This document shows positions 48,441 through 61,017 of a DNA stretch of 64,000 nt, in pieces. The DNA lies in assembly GCF_047948215.1 (NCBI RefSeq), contig NC_134464.1:31185020-31249019 (forward strand), given 5' to 3'. The stretch comes from Lycorma delicatula. Taxonomy: Eukaryota > Arthropoda > Insecta > Hemiptera > Fulgoridae. Under the pieces are notes generated by a model, which saw nothing but the letters and a program-made list of their open reading frames with translations, ran no database searches and was not told the origin of the DNA. Positions within the stretch are counted from its first letter, which is position 1, and every line of letters starts with the position of its first letter. A program made the position numbers and the translations under genes.

Positions 48441-50391
48441 CTCTTACCGTACGGTTTACAATTCATTGTAATCTTTTTGGATATCATTGCGTTTTGTTAG
48501 ATTATTCTTTTATTTTATTTTATTTTGTTTTTTTTTTTATGAATTAGTTATCTTATGGATTTGTAATTAAAATTTATTCAAACTCCCCTCTTCATTTCAT
48601 ACATGTAGTAGGCTTATAAATTTGTTTAAGAGGGTTTAACTTCGACCCCGTTAAACGAAACATATGATTCTAATAAAAATTTAAAAATAAAATAATTTAA
48701 AACTCTAAATATTTTTAAAGTTCGCCCAGACTGAAGAATATAGATTAAATAAATCCGGATGACAGAAAACCTTTTACCCAGATTGAATGAAGTACGTTAA
48801 ATAAATCTGGTGATAGGGAAGGCTAAAAGGTTGATAGGATATATCTAAGTAATAGAATCGAAAATGAAATTGATTTAAGAAATCCGACATCCTACCAAAG
48901 GAATTCTGATATTTAAAACTACAATATATTATGATTCTTCTAAATTTCGCGGAGAAGGATATGACAGGATGTTCTACTGATCCTAATGTTAGACGTAACA
49001 CTTAACCACAAGACATTATAAGATACCAAATAAAGGTTGGACGTTTTCATAACCAAAATTAATATTACAAATTAATGTAAGCATATATATATATATATAT
49101 ATTCTGCCTATATTTAAAATACTAATAATTTTTAATTATGATATATTACACAAAAAAGAAATAAATAAATAAATAAATAAAAAAGTATATTCTACAATAT
49201 ATATAATACACAAAAGGCACATCACAAGTCATCTTAACCTATAAAATAACAAATCGGCAGTGTACACGCAATGAAGGTATAAGAATACGAAGGAAATCGA
49301 AATACCTCAAATTATATGTTACCACTACTGAACATCAAACGAAGCCGCGCTTTGAATCTCTTGTTTCACATTGAAGAGAAGCACGGTTAAAGGAAAAAGA
49401 AAGCAAAGATAGAATAAAGTAAGAAAAAGACAAAAAGAAAGATAAAGATAGAACAATATACTAAAACAGAGCCGGTTTTTATTTTTATTATAAATAGAAA
49501 AAGATAGAAAGAATGAAAAAAAATGAAAGAAGGTTAAAAACCAAAACAACATAAAACATAACACGTGATTAGTTTGATTTATCGATAGGTAAAATGATAG
49601 CAAATTGATAAAAATCACATGATATATAAAATATTAAAGTATTTTTAATTTCAAAGCCACCTGATACGTTGTTTTTTGTTTTTTTTTTAGTCATATTGTA
49701 GTGTACAATCCGAGCCGTTCAAACGATCGTTTGATCGTATTTGGTTCAAATTTTACTTGTTTATGTTCGACGACTTCGGTTTTTTTTTTTTTTTAATTTT
49801 TATTATTATTATATACGTAACGTAGAATCTCACACTCACTGGTCTTAGTTCAGTTAGCGTGCGTCGTGTTGCGCTGCGTGTAGCAGTGTTATTTTATTAG
49901 AAGTACACTATAACAAACCGTCTCATCTAATACATGTTTAAAATCAAATGGACCGAATTAAGTACGAGGTTAATACTAATATCTGACACTCTACCGTCGT
50001 ATACTGTGCTCATTTACAACCACCACAGGATCACATCTCGTCTCAGATGATAATCGCTAGTCGAATCGAATGTTTTTCCATCCGTCCTACCGCTGTATTA
50101 ATTTACCCCTTTCCTTCCCTAAACCATTTTATTATTCCAACTAGTACAAGTAGTAATTAATAAAATCATTATATTTTATTATTATAAATATGGAATACTT
50201 CTAAAATAAAGGAGATCGTTAATTAAAATGATAAAAGAGTTTTCAGTAAAAAAACATAAAAAGTTATGAATCAATTAAAGAGGAAACAGCCCTCTTCTTG
50301 AATCAGGATTAGGGAGAAACTATTCAAAGCTGGTTAAATATTTATTAAAGAGATGATTCAAGAATTTTTTAATTTAATTACAGAGATAAAT
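48441..50391. other. AT-rich DNA without recognised genes
   Basis: Contains short (TA)n at about 49085-49102 and (AAAT)n near 49163. A patch at 49830-49880 (TCAGTTAGCGTGCGTCGTGT) is less AT-rich and has an initiator-like TCAGTT, but there is no downstream exon to support a promoter. Confidence 0.5.
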
Positions 50392-50661
50392 AAGAGACAG
50401 CCCCCTGGACCCCGGACATTATATTTCCGTTCCCACGGTGACAGAAATACGAATAATGAAGAAAAGGATTAATTTTGTTTTCTAATGAATATCTATAACC
50501 CCCAACGGGGCTAGGGCCTCGACCAATAGCGTAAAATCTTCCCTGGGATAACAGGCATATAACCTGAAAATTTTTCAATAAATGGTCGGTTTGTTCTCGC
50601 GTGAAGCAGTAACAAGCAAACAAACAGACAGATCCAAAAACTTTCGCATTTATATATAAGA
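50392..50661 (-). mobile_element. Helitron 5' fragment
   Basis: On the minus strand it starts TCTTATATATAAATGCGAAA at 50661, preceded by A. It then matches the Helitron at 40252-40910 (TTATCCCAGGGAAG, CACGCGAGAAC, CCACGGTGACAG-like on plus versus CCACGGTGGCAG). The 3' CTAG end is not found, so it is truncated. Confidence 0.65.
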
Positions 50662-51019
50662 TATTATTTATTTTTTATTTTAATCCTTTTTTATTTTTAA
50701 ATTCCAGAGTACAGGTCATTTTTATTAATGTTTAATTTATTTTTAAATGAAACGCCGATCAAAATGTTTAATGCAGTATAGGAAGATCTGAATGTATTTT
50801 ATTCGTAACTAATAATGAGAATAATATTATATATATTATTTATAAGCTATTGAAATTCCTGTATTTATAATTAATTAAGCGATTCTAGAATAAAATGTAA
50901 AGTCAGGTGGTTTTTTATTCCTGAAACAGAATCTTTTAATATTTATATTAAAATATTATTTTAGGAAATGAAAATAATTAAAAACGCGTTTCGACGAATG
51001 CATCATCATTAGTTTTAAT

Positions 51020-51024
<5 letters not shown>

Positions 51025-51056
<32 letters not shown>
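51025..51056. repeat. (TA)n microsatellite
   Basis: A pure 32-bp TA tract. Confidence 0.95.
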
Positions 51057-51058
<2 letters not shown>

Positions 51059-51205
51059 GTACTAGTTACAAATAGATTAAAAAACCAACTTTTAATTTAA
51101 TATTTATTCGTATTATAACCAAAAGTTTATATTTGTTTCATAACAAATGATTATTTTTTATTTTTCACTTAAACTGACGACGCAGAACTTAATTTAAACT
51201 ACATC

Positions 51206-51889
51206 TAAAAATCTGATGAGGACATCACATGATTTTCTTGTACGCCTATTAAATTACATATACACATTTACGTATAATTTTATTTCACTAATAACTTATG
51301 ATTTTTTTATATATATATATATTATTGAATTATTATTTATTTAAAAAAATCTATCAATAATTTTTAATAAATACTTAAATTTATTATTAATATATCAATA
51401 TATTTAAATTAAAAAAAAGGAAATGAAGTCGGATTCGAACCGATGCGTCTTCCCCTTGTAAGATACAAATATTTCATTAAAATTTTACTTGGCTATATGT
51501 CTGGTACCAATGAAAATAAGTACCACTTATGATATATCGTTGAAAAGCTCTCAGTGAGGGCTTATTATTGCAGTTAAGTAAAAGCCCAAATCCAAATTTA
51601 TTTAGTAGACTGACTTTAATCACATTTTTGGCTAAGTCGATCACAATCAAATCAAAAGGGGAGGTGCACAACTAGATGTTACAACAGTCCTAAATAAAAA
51701 ATTTCCATATGCTACGGTCAATCGTTTTTGAGTTATGTAAGATACATACGTACGTACGTACAAAAATTATGCCAAAAGTAGTCAAAATGGATTCAGGGAT
51801 GATCAAAATAGAAATTTCCGTTGAAATCTGAAAACCGAAATTTTTTGCGATTACAATACTTCCTTTACTTCATACAAAGAAGTAAAAAT
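51206..51889 (+). repeat. ~700-bp noncoding repeat, copy c (near full length)
   Basis: Same order of blocks as copy a. Intact B-box complement GGATTCGAACC at 51431-51441. Ends GCGATTACAATACTTCCTTT, then ACTTCATACAAAGAAGTAAAAA. Confidence 0.92.
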
Positions 51890-52375
51890 GAAAATGTTTT
51901 AATTTAAAAAGATTTTACAACATACGTCAAAAAGGGTAATTCAACAGATTTGCACGCGCGCACGCTATACAAACGTGCGCGGGCGCCTAAAATATGTGAT
52001 CAATAAATATTTTTTATCAGTTGTTTAGTTTTATTGTATTAATATTGTTACAAGTAATATACATAGAATTAATGTATCTTTAAAACACAAAAAGGTCAAT
52101 ATATTACTGTATTCAATTATCACGACTAGGACTGATTTAAATATCATTATAAAAACAAGTTTTATTTTAAAATAAAAATTATAATTTAATACTCTGACAG
52201 GGTACAACATCACAAAAAGCAGGTTCTTCTCGTAATTTTATTAATATAAAATCACAAAATTAGTATATACGTGTAAATCATTACACACAAGCTAAAATAA
52301 ATATAACCATTTAGCTAAACTATCCGGTTTTGTTGGTGGGATATAAATTCTAAAATATATCTTTAAGAAAGAAAT

Positions 52376-52383
<8 letters not shown>

Positions 52384-52414
<31 letters not shown>
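52384..52414. repeat. (TA)n microsatellite
   Basis: Pure TA tract, about 31 bp. Confidence 0.95.
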
Positions 52415-52416
<2 letters not shown>

Positions 52417-52689
52417 TTGTTTTCTGATTATAAAAAAAAAGTTAATTATATTCCTCGTAAAAGAGGAGGAAGCCCCTAATCAAAAAACTTTTAACCCTTG
52501 AACCGGCAACTATATTTTCCAAACTGGCTAGACATTTCCAACAAATTTGTCATTTCAACTGTAAAAAATCCATAAAGTATAAACATCGACATAATAATAA
52601 TAACAGGCAGAATCAACCATAAAATTTAGGAGAAAACAATTTAATGTTTACTTCAGTTTCTTTTTTGAAATGAATAACTTTTATCTAAT

Positions 52690-52960
52690 TCCTGTCGCGG
52701 CTTCGCTCGCGAAATGCATAATCAGAATAAGAACATGATGAATATAAAAACTAATTCCTCAACCCCCAAGCTTATTTTAAGCTTGGGGGTTAAAAAAAAA
52801 GGTAACCGGTTGGGCTTCGCCCTCTGAACACCCTTGTGTTCATTAAACTCATGCTTGTGAGAATAATAACGATAAATAGAAATTAAAACCTGTTGAATTT
52901 ATAAAAACTATTATAATTATAATAACGGTATCTTCAGAGCAAGAGTTTTGTCAGTAACGA
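52690..52960 (-). mobile_element. Helitron 3'-end fragment
   Basis: On the minus strand it ends TCGCG-AGCGAAGC-CGCGA, then CAGGAATTAG. This is the terminal hairpin of Helitrons with a decayed CTAG. The upstream part shares TTATCGTTATTATTCTCACA-like sequence with 40252-40910. The right limit is approximate. Confidence 0.55.
52761..52791. repeat. Perfect hairpin, 14-bp arms, 3-nt loop
   Basis: AACCCCCAAGCTTA (52761-52774), TTT, TAAGCTTGGGGGTT (52778-52791), followed by nine A residues. It lies inside the Helitron-like fragment. Confidence 0.98.
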
Positions 52961-52999
52961 CCCGAAACTTTGAGCGATCTGAAGTATGCCAGTTTCAAA

Positions 53000-53759
53000 A
53001 TAGTCGGCCTCCATTTTATAAATAGAAGTTGTAACAGGTTACCCGTAAAAATGTATTTAGCCCGTTTCTTAGGTTTACTCGACAAACACCACTAAGAGGT
53101 GGTGTTACGAACGTACCTCGTTCGTAATATTTTATTTTTTTATTTTATGTTTCTTTTTAGTCAAGTAACCGGTGGCAGGTGCAGCCACTCCGGTCACAAA
53201 AACAATAACTGTGGCAGTGGGTGTGTTGGTTGAGTCGCTGCGCCGTACATAATCGCACCCCTTAAAAAATTGAGATTCAAAAAAATCAAAAATAGTTTTT
53301 ATATATTTATGAAAAGAGTATTTGCAAGCCCAAATCTTACTGGCTCTCCCAATCGATTTAGTGGTGAAACTTCGGGCGGCCATGTGGAAATTGCGAAGAG
53401 GTAGTGAGGCAGAGGTATTTGTATGCGGTTTCGAGCCGGGCCTATACTGTGGCGGAACGGTGATATCGCAACGCATCGGTTCTAAATTTCGAACAGTTGT
53501 CCATCTCCCGCCTACGGAGAAGGCTTTACAGCCTCGCGATGGAAGCATGGCAGCAAGAAAAGCAAGCCACGACTAAGGGTAGGTCCTTGTATAGATTTAA
53601 ATGCAAAAAAAAAATGGGAATTTAAATGCAAAAAATGGAGGGATGGTACGCCTCTAGTTCGTTTTTAAGGGCAACAGGAGCCCAGGTGTTCTCCAATCAC
53701 GCGAATTTGAACCAATATTTGTTTCGGTTCCATCTGACAGCTCCTAATTAGCGACCTAT
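53000..53759. other. Mixed-composition unclassified region
   Basis: GC-richer patches (53150-53240 and 53350-53580) with two overlapping open frames, on opposite strands, of 138 and 84 codons and no family motif. A short direct repeat of ATTTAAATGCAAAAAA occurs near 53600. Probably decayed repeat DNA; no gene can be supported. Confidence 0.35.
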
Positions 53760-53787
53760 AGTTTGGCGACCAATAGGTCGCCAAACT
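53760..53787. repeat. Perfect inverted repeat, 12-bp arms
   Basis: AGTTTGGCGACC, AATA, GGTCGCCAAACT. A second inverted repeat TTCGATCT/AGATCGAA and an 11-G run (to 53862) follow within 80 bp. Confidence 0.97.
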
Positions 53788-53862
53788 GTTTTGACACAGT
53801 AGCCGTTTGTGTACGGACATTCGATCTTATACTTTAGATCGAACGAATTTTGGGGGGGGGGG

Positions 53863-56309
53863 TTAAAGGAGAAATGCCAGACAAACCAACCACGCCCAAA
53901 TCTAGTGAATATCTTATTTAGTACAGTAGAAATGAGTAAAATTTGCAATCATTGTTTAACTTTTTTTTTACCTATCTTCATCCCTTTCAAGATTGAATTT
54001 TGAAAAATCTAGAATTTTTTTTTAGATATTTCACATGAAGATTACACAAACAAAAAATTAAGTTCATGTCTTCAATTGGTACCGAGAAATTAAAAAAAAT
54101 AATAAAATTCTATGTTATTTCATTGTAACACTTTAAACTCTGGATTTTAAAATAGAACCTTACAGTGTAAGTATGCACTTACACTGTAGAAGAACGTGTA
54201 AACAAACTTTCATCAATTTATCTTCAGTAATTTTTCCTGGGCGTTGATTATGAATTAGTCAGAATATGTGTTTTTTTATAAATAAAAGATACGAGAATAA
54301 CTAGCAGATGAAATCGTTAACATTGGAAAGTGTTCCTAGAAATTTATTAATTCTTAAAAATGTTATTATACAGTAGCCTTTGTCTTAATTATAATGTTTA
54401 TGGAGTTCTCTGGTAGATCTCACCTAGTTACAATGTATACGTAACGTTTTATAATAATTATCAAGTACGCTAAATGTTTATTATATATTAAAAGGAATAC
54501 TCAAAAATAATAATTAATAAAATAACAGAAGTATATCTATTTGTATAAGTTATTAAGTGGAATAAATAGTCTGTTTTTTTTTAAAATAAACAATTTTAAG
54601 AAATATATATATATATATACAAATTACATGATTAAATCTTCAAATGATCTCAGTTACAAAATTCTTTAGCATTAATATAAAAATAAATTGTACACAAATT
54701 ACTATAATAATATTATTTTATTTCAAAGGAAAAAAGAATTTATTAATAAAAATATCACATGAAATCATACAGAAATTTGTTGTCAATTTTAAAATCAAAA
54801 CCGTCATTCTCATTTTTTTTAAACCATAATAACGAAATTAAGACTTATAAATGTAAATTTGTATTTAAATCGATTAAATGAATTTTAAAAAACGTTTAAA
54901 ATACTCTTACAAAAAACAGAAGCTATAAAACAAACATAAATTAAATATGAGCAAAATTAAACTGTAGCAAAATTGACGACTGTCAGTTCATAAATTGACA
55001 GTTGTAGTTATGTAATAAAACACATATAGTAAATTATTAAACTGAATACAGATTAAGCAAACTCTATTAATATTATTTTTATATAATTAAAATTCGACAC
55101 TGGTCTTGACAAACCAACTCAAGTTGACTCTGATGTAATGACTTTAATTTTACTCCCGACGATCAATCAAGTCAAATATTCTAATCTAAATAAGATTTAA
55201 TAAGCTTATACTATTACTAGAATTTTATTGTTTTTGTTTATGTCTTCAGAATAATAAATTGTATTTGTAAGAAATTTTAACTTTGTTAGTATCTCAATAT
55301 CCTTGTCGAACCGCGAACTCGCAACAATATATTCGTGTGTATATACATATATAAAATATAATATGTATATATTACGTTTAAATAATCTATTCTCTATCCA
55401 GTTTACTTTCAATTACAGCAATTTACCTCTTCATTTTTTACATGAAATTTATTTTGTTGCAGTGAAAAAATGCTAAACGTGACTTGGGTTCAAACCCAGA
55501 ACCTTTCCGATGAATAATTATATAAAATTAACATTTTTTTTAAATTTACTTATTTTATTATTTACAACAAAGAAAGAAAAACGAACAATCCTAGGAGAGA
55601 AAAGTTCATTATGAATTGGGCGGTACTATTTGTAATATGAATTATAACATAAATTATCATAACGTAGCGTTCCCTCATTTTTTCTATAAAAATGATCGAG
55701 ACATTTTTTTAACAGATTAAAAATAAAAACAAAAAAATAATAATGCAGAACTTTACGAAATACATCGTACATCTCTATAAAGAAATCTTGAATATGTCCA
55801 CAACATATTGTTATTGCACTATCAGTTGTAGATTACAGATGCATCGCAATACATATTATAAATAGAATCTACTTAGTTCAAAAATAAAATCATAATTCAT
55901 ACGTACATGTGTCCAATTTTCAGAACTAACCATACACATACCTGAAATATAAAAAAACATGCCAATAAGTAAAAAAAAAAAATCATATATTTTAGTATAC
56001 TAAAGAGCTGCAATAAAAATAATTAAGACATAAAAAATTAAAAGTTTTTATATTGTGAAATCATACATTAGCCATTGTGAATCTAACCAATAAATCCCTG
56101 GCTGTAATTAAAAGCCACCTTTTAGAGTAATCTTTGGAAAACCATCTGCCTGTACGTTCATTTCTCCACTGTGTATATAAATAAAATTCCAGTTAAAATC
56201 TTCTGAGACTGGATATCCATATTCATAAAACACCAACTCTAGACTTACGCTTTCAGTAGCGTCTTAAACGATATTCATTACCAACCATATAAACATGCAA
56301 AAACTATAC
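53863..56309. other. AT-rich DNA without recognised features
   Basis: Only short open frames and A/T runs; a short TA tract near 54604. No exon or element found. Confidence 0.55.
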
Positions 56310-56466
56310 AAAAATCTGATGTGGACACCACATGACTTCCTAGTATACCTATTAAATTACATATACCATTTAAAAAAAAATATGAAAAGTACATAAAATT
56401 TTATTTCATTATAACTTATTGAATTTTAATTTATCGTAAATTTTTTTTACGATCACAGGATAATAA
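56310..56466 (+). repeat. ~700-bp noncoding repeat, copy d, interrupted by a Helitron
   Basis: Starts AAAATCTGATGTGGACACCA and follows copy a to the GATAATAA stretch, then the Helitron begins. About 17 more bases of the same repeat (TTATTAATAAATCAA) resume right after the Helitron at 59476. Beyond that point the sequence no longer matches. Confidence 0.85.
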
Positions 56467-56474
56467 TCTATCTA

Positions 56475-56529
<55 letters not shown>

Positions 56530-57329
56530 GTTAAGTTCGTTTGTGTACGCTTCAAAAACTCAAAATGTTCTGCACCCCGATTGCGCTCAAATTTTAGCAC
56601 GATATATAACCCGCATCAAAGATTGTTTTTATCTATTTTTAATAAATTTATCTATCTAGTTTTAATTTGTACATTTTTAATTTGGAAATGTAAACAAAGG
56701 AAAACCAATCAGATCAATGCAAGATGGCCGTTGTCAAACACAACGACCAAATTTCTTTGAATTATATTTAACAGCTAAAACATCAGTATTTTATTTTTTA
56801 AAAACACGATTAAAAAAAATTTTAGCACGATATATAACCCGCATCAAAGATTGTTTTCATCTATTTTTAATAAATCTATCTATCTATTTTTAATTTGCAC
56901 AGTTTTTTAATAAATAAGAGGGTAATAAATCAGATGGAAATGTAAACAAAGGAAAACCAATCGGATCAATGCAATATGGCCGCTGTCAAACACAACGACC
57001 AATCACAAAGAGCCCGTATGGCCGTTGCCAATGTAAACAAAATCACAACTGATTAAGTAACAAATTTCTTTGAATTATATTTAACAGCTAAAACATCTGT
57101 ATTTTATTTTTAAAATAAACAAAAAAAACACCAAAACGAAAAGAAAAGCCACCAAGAAGGATGACTTGCAGTAATAAAATAAACACCCAACTTTCTTATA
57201 GCCCAGATAGACTTAAGACTATGCAAACAAAAAAAGTCGAAATAACCAAATACAAGGAAAATAATATCCCTACATAATGACCAAAAAATCCTTTGTTAGG
57301 TTAAATATTCACTTTTGTCTGAATTTACA

Positions 57330-58763
57330 GAAGGCATTTACAACGAAGCTTGATAAATATTGAAGACAAGTGCTTAGCTAATGCAAATAAAGTTCTTAGT
57401 CAATTGGGAATGCCAGCACCCACCCGAGCTGCGATTGCTTCATTTGATGTGGATTTACGGCGGAACAGAGTTACAACATTAGTGATCTTCAGTCATATGT
57501 CCAATCAAACATTCCCAAATTAACGCGTGAACAGAAAGGCATTTATGATCGCATAATGAAAATGATAAATGACGGAGTTGGGGGGACCTTCTTCTTGAAT
57601 GCGCCAGGAGGAACTTGGAAAACATTCCTCGTTAGATTGATTCTAGCAACGGTTCGATCAAAAAATGACATAGCCTTAGCTCTTGCTTCGTCTGGAATAG
57701 CTGCGACACTGTTACCAGGTGGAAGGACTGCGCATTCAGCTCTGAAGTTGCCATTAAAAATGCAAATCATCGAGACTCCCACGTGCAATATTTCTAAAGC
57801 ATCCTGTATGGGAAAAGTATTACAAAAATGTAAACTCATTGTTTGGGATGAATGCACGTTGGCACATAAAAAATCGCTTAAAGCTCTTGATCTATCGTTA
57901 CGAGATTTGCGTGGAAACGTTCAACCATTCGGAAATGCTTTGATATTGCTCGCAGGAGATTTTAGGCAAACATTGCCTGTAATTTCTCGATCGACACCAG
58001 CAGACGAAATAAATGCTTGCCTGAAATACTCAACACTGTGGCGACACGTACGTACATTGCAGTTGACTACGAATATGCATGTCCAGTTGCAGAATGATCC
58101 ACCAGCTGAGGTATTCTCACGACAGTTACTGGACATTGGAAACTGACAGCTGCCAGTCGATGAGACGTCTAGACGAATATCATTTCCTGATAATTTTTGT
58201 AATTTAGTAACATCGAAAGAAGAACTGATCGAAAACGTATTTCCTGATATTCAAATTAATCATAGAAATCACGATTGGCTCAGTGAATCCTTGTCGCAAA
58301 GAATAAAGATGTCAATCAACTTAATAATGTTATTCAATCCAGCATTCAAAGTGAGGAAATTACATATAAGTCGATAGACACCGTTGTGAAAGCAGATGAA
58401 GTAATTAATTATCTAACGGAATTTTTAAACTCACTTGATCTGCCAGGGATGCCATCACACATATTAAAATTGAAAATAGGTGTGCCAATTATCCTGTTGC
58501 GGAATATTAATCAGCCAAAACTCTGCAACGGCACGCGACTTGCAGTTAAGAAATTGATAAATAACGTAGTGGAAGCAACAATTTGAACGGGGCCTTTCAA
58601 AGGTGAAGATGTCCTCATTCCTCGAATACCCATGATCCCGACCGATACACCATTTCAATTTAAAAGATTGCAATTCCCAATTCGATTGGCATTTGCAATC
58701 ACATTCAATAAAGCTCAATGTCAATCTTTAGAATTGTGTGGTTTAGATTTAGATGCGGATTGA
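57330..58763 (+). pseudogene. Helitron Pif1-like helicase, mutated
   Basis: The N-terminal part is read as EALINIEDKCLANANKVLSQ and LGMPAPTRAAIASFDVDLRR, then the frame breaks before TREQKGIYDRIMKM. The main open frame 57556-58146 holds Walker A as APGGTWKTF (normally G-G-T-G-K-T), IALALASSGIAATLLPGGRT, Walker B LIVWDECTLAHK, and ILLAGDFRQTLPVI. A TGA at 58144 truncates it. The rest continues in pieces: EVINYLTEFLNSLDLPGMPS, ILLRNINQPKLCNGTRLAVK, then TGA near 58584. The end is FAITFNKAQCQSLELCGLDL, where the usual K-S-Q-G-Q is K-A-Q-C-Q. A Gly-to-Trp change in the P-loop plus several stops argue strongly against helicase activity. Confidence 0.9.
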
Positions 58764-58777
58764 TTCTGAATTTGTTT

Positions 58778-59057
58778 GGACCCGCTAGGTGGCGCTGGCG
58801 TCGAGATATTTAAAAAAAAATGTATTTATGGTCCGATTTGCCTCATATTCAGAATACGTGTTACGTACATGGAAAGAATTATCTCTGCAAAAAATGGACC
58901 CGCTAGATGGCGCTGCGGTTGAGATATTTAGAAAAATTATATTTATGGACCGATTTGGTTCATATTCAGAATACGCGAAAAGAAATATTTTTGCAAAAAC
59001 TATACCCGCTAGGTGGGGCCGGTGTCGAGATATTTACGAAACAAACAATTATACAGA
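58778..59057 (+). repeat. Tandem ~110-bp repeat in Helitron 3' region (2.5 copies)
   Basis: Units start at 58778, 58896 and about 59002, each with ACCCGCTAGGTGGCGCT-like sequence, then GAGATATTTA and GACCGATTTG-GTTCATATTC-AGAATACG. Copies of the same unit appear inverted at 61741-61827 and 62249-62340 in the other Helitron. Confidence 0.9.
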
Positions 59058-59376
59058 CTTTTTTATTATATATATATATATATACATACAAAAGGCATGT
59101 TCGTCTGTGTGTCCGCTAAAGACCAAAAAACTAATGGACCGATTTATGCGCGGGCAAAAGGAAAAAAGGGGAAAATAGAAAACGGGGAAAAGGTGGAAGA
59201 GAAAAGGGAAAAACGGGAAAGGGTAAAAAGGAAACTGGGAGAGGGGTGAGGGAGAAGGGTGAAAGGGAGAAGTTTGAAAGGAAAAAGGGGAAGGAGAATA
59301 AGTGAAAGGTAAAATGTGAAGTTCCGTAATGTTCAGTTTTTTATTTTTTATCAAATTCAATTGTGTTCATTAACTA

Positions 59377-59377
<1 letters not shown>

Positions 59378-59437
<60 letters not shown>
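59378..59437. repeat. (CT)n(AT)n just inside Helitron 3' end
   Basis: About 25 bp of CT then 35 bp of AT, directly before the terminal hairpin. Confidence 0.95.
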
Positions 59438-59439
<2 letters not shown>

Positions 59440-60344
59440 AATCTAGCAATAGCGAAGCATTGCCGGGTCTGCTAGTTATTAATAAATCAAACATGAGCTT
59501 TATTTATACAATCAACATTGTTACAACTGGTATACAATATTTGTAAATAATTAACTTTTAACATAATTTGCGTATATGTTAATGATGAATTAAATATGGC
59601 GATGAAGTGCATCGAACGAGTACTGCAATAGAACTTTACTTGACGAGAGTCTATCAGAACTGAATAATTATTCTGTACACTTGGTACAGAATACAGCATT
59701 GCATTCCATCATACGGTAGATTTTTAAATATTAAGTGATACGAAGCACACGTGGCTTGTGGAATGCAATACGTCAGGACTTTACTGTAACATAACTCCCC
59801 CATCCGCAAATAAAACATCGTGGGGTTGATTATCAGGCACAGGTGTGCTTTCTTAAAAATATTTCAATATACAATACAATAATAACGATTACAATTAATA
59901 TACAATATAATATTATTATTATCCAAATCGATGTATCACCTGTGACCATATTATTTTTTTTGACCATCGACAAATTAAGTTTTTTTTTTTTTTAATTGCA
60001 ACGTCTTATTTTTCTTTTAATTTTAACGTTTTATTTTTAACGTAAACGTTTTTTACTTCTAACTGATAATCCAAAGTGTTGCACTCCGTCCATATTCAAT
60101 TCATTTGCATAAATAAATTTAGAATATCCAAATTTTTAATCATATCCTTATACAATATTTGCCTATTTGAATTAATTAAATATATCCCCATGTACCACTT
60201 TAGTTACACTTTCTTTTTCATTTACAATCGTTAACCTTCTTTCCAAAAATAATACGATTCTAAATTATAATTTTCAATTAATATTAAATAATCAGATGCT
60301 TCTTTCACCAAGTCTATTATATATACATATATGTAATAATATCT

Positions 60345-61017
60345 ACTAAATTACCTATACACATTTTTAAAAGTACATAAAATCTTATTTCACTAATAAC
60401 TTCTCATTTTTTCTTTTTTTTTTCATTAATTGTTATTATTGAATCATTTTTTATTGTAAAAATCTTTTTACAATCAGGGGTTAAATTATTAATAAATCAA
60501 TATATTTAATTTAATTTTTAAAAAATATAAAAAAATAAAAAAAGGAGACGAAATCTGATTCAAATCGATGTGTCTTCCCCCTTATACATCAAAATTTTCA
60601 TTATTAAAATTTGATTAAGCTATAATTCTGGAACCAATGAAAATAAGCACTACTTATGATATATCGTTGAAAATCTCTCAATGAGGGCTTATTACTGCAG
60701 TTAAGAAAAAGTCCAAAATCCAAAAGTTTTGGATTTTGAGCTTTTTTGGACACTTTTGGTTCAGTCGATTGCAATCAAAACGGGAGGTACAAAACTAGAT
60801 GTTACAATAGCCCTAAATTCAAAATTTCAACATACTAAGACTAATCGTTTTTGAGTTATGCGAGATACGTACATACATACATAAGTACGTACAGACGTCA
60901 CGCAGAAACTAGTTAGAATGGATTCAGGGATGATAAAAAGATAAATCCGTTGAAATCAGAAAACCGAAATTTTTCGCGATTAGAATACTTCCTTTACATC
61001 GTACAAGGAAGTAAAAA
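60345..61017 (+). repeat. ~700-bp noncoding repeat, copy e (left tip missing)
   Basis: Matches copies a and c from the AAATTACCTATACACATTT block to the terminal hairpin TTTACATCGTACAAGGAAGT followed by AAAAAA. The B-box complement is decayed (GATTCAAATCG). Confidence 0.92.

Larger units (their letters stand above)
56467..59475 (+). mobile_element. Helitron with both termini, 3009 bp
   Basis: 5' end TCTATCTATCTATATATATA at 56467, then AAATGTTAAGTTCGTTTGTG and CAAAAACTCAAAATGTTCTG, a Helitron 5' region. The 3' end has a hairpin GCAAT-AGCGAAGC-ATTGC, then CGGGTCTGCTAG at 59475, followed by T. Insertion is between A (56466) and T (59476), as expected for rolling-circle Helitrons, with no target duplication. 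It encodes a Pif1-type helicase remnant but no Rep domain, so it is about half the size of autonomous insect Helitrons. Confidence 0.92.

Noticed and set aside
49830..49900. Core promoter with TCAGTT initiator
   Set aside because: A 6-base motif is expected by chance and no exon or conserved downstream element supports it.
53132..53576. Overlapping open frames of 138 and 84 codons on opposite strands
   Set aside because: No recognisable family, opposite-strand overlap, and surrounded by decayed repeat DNA.
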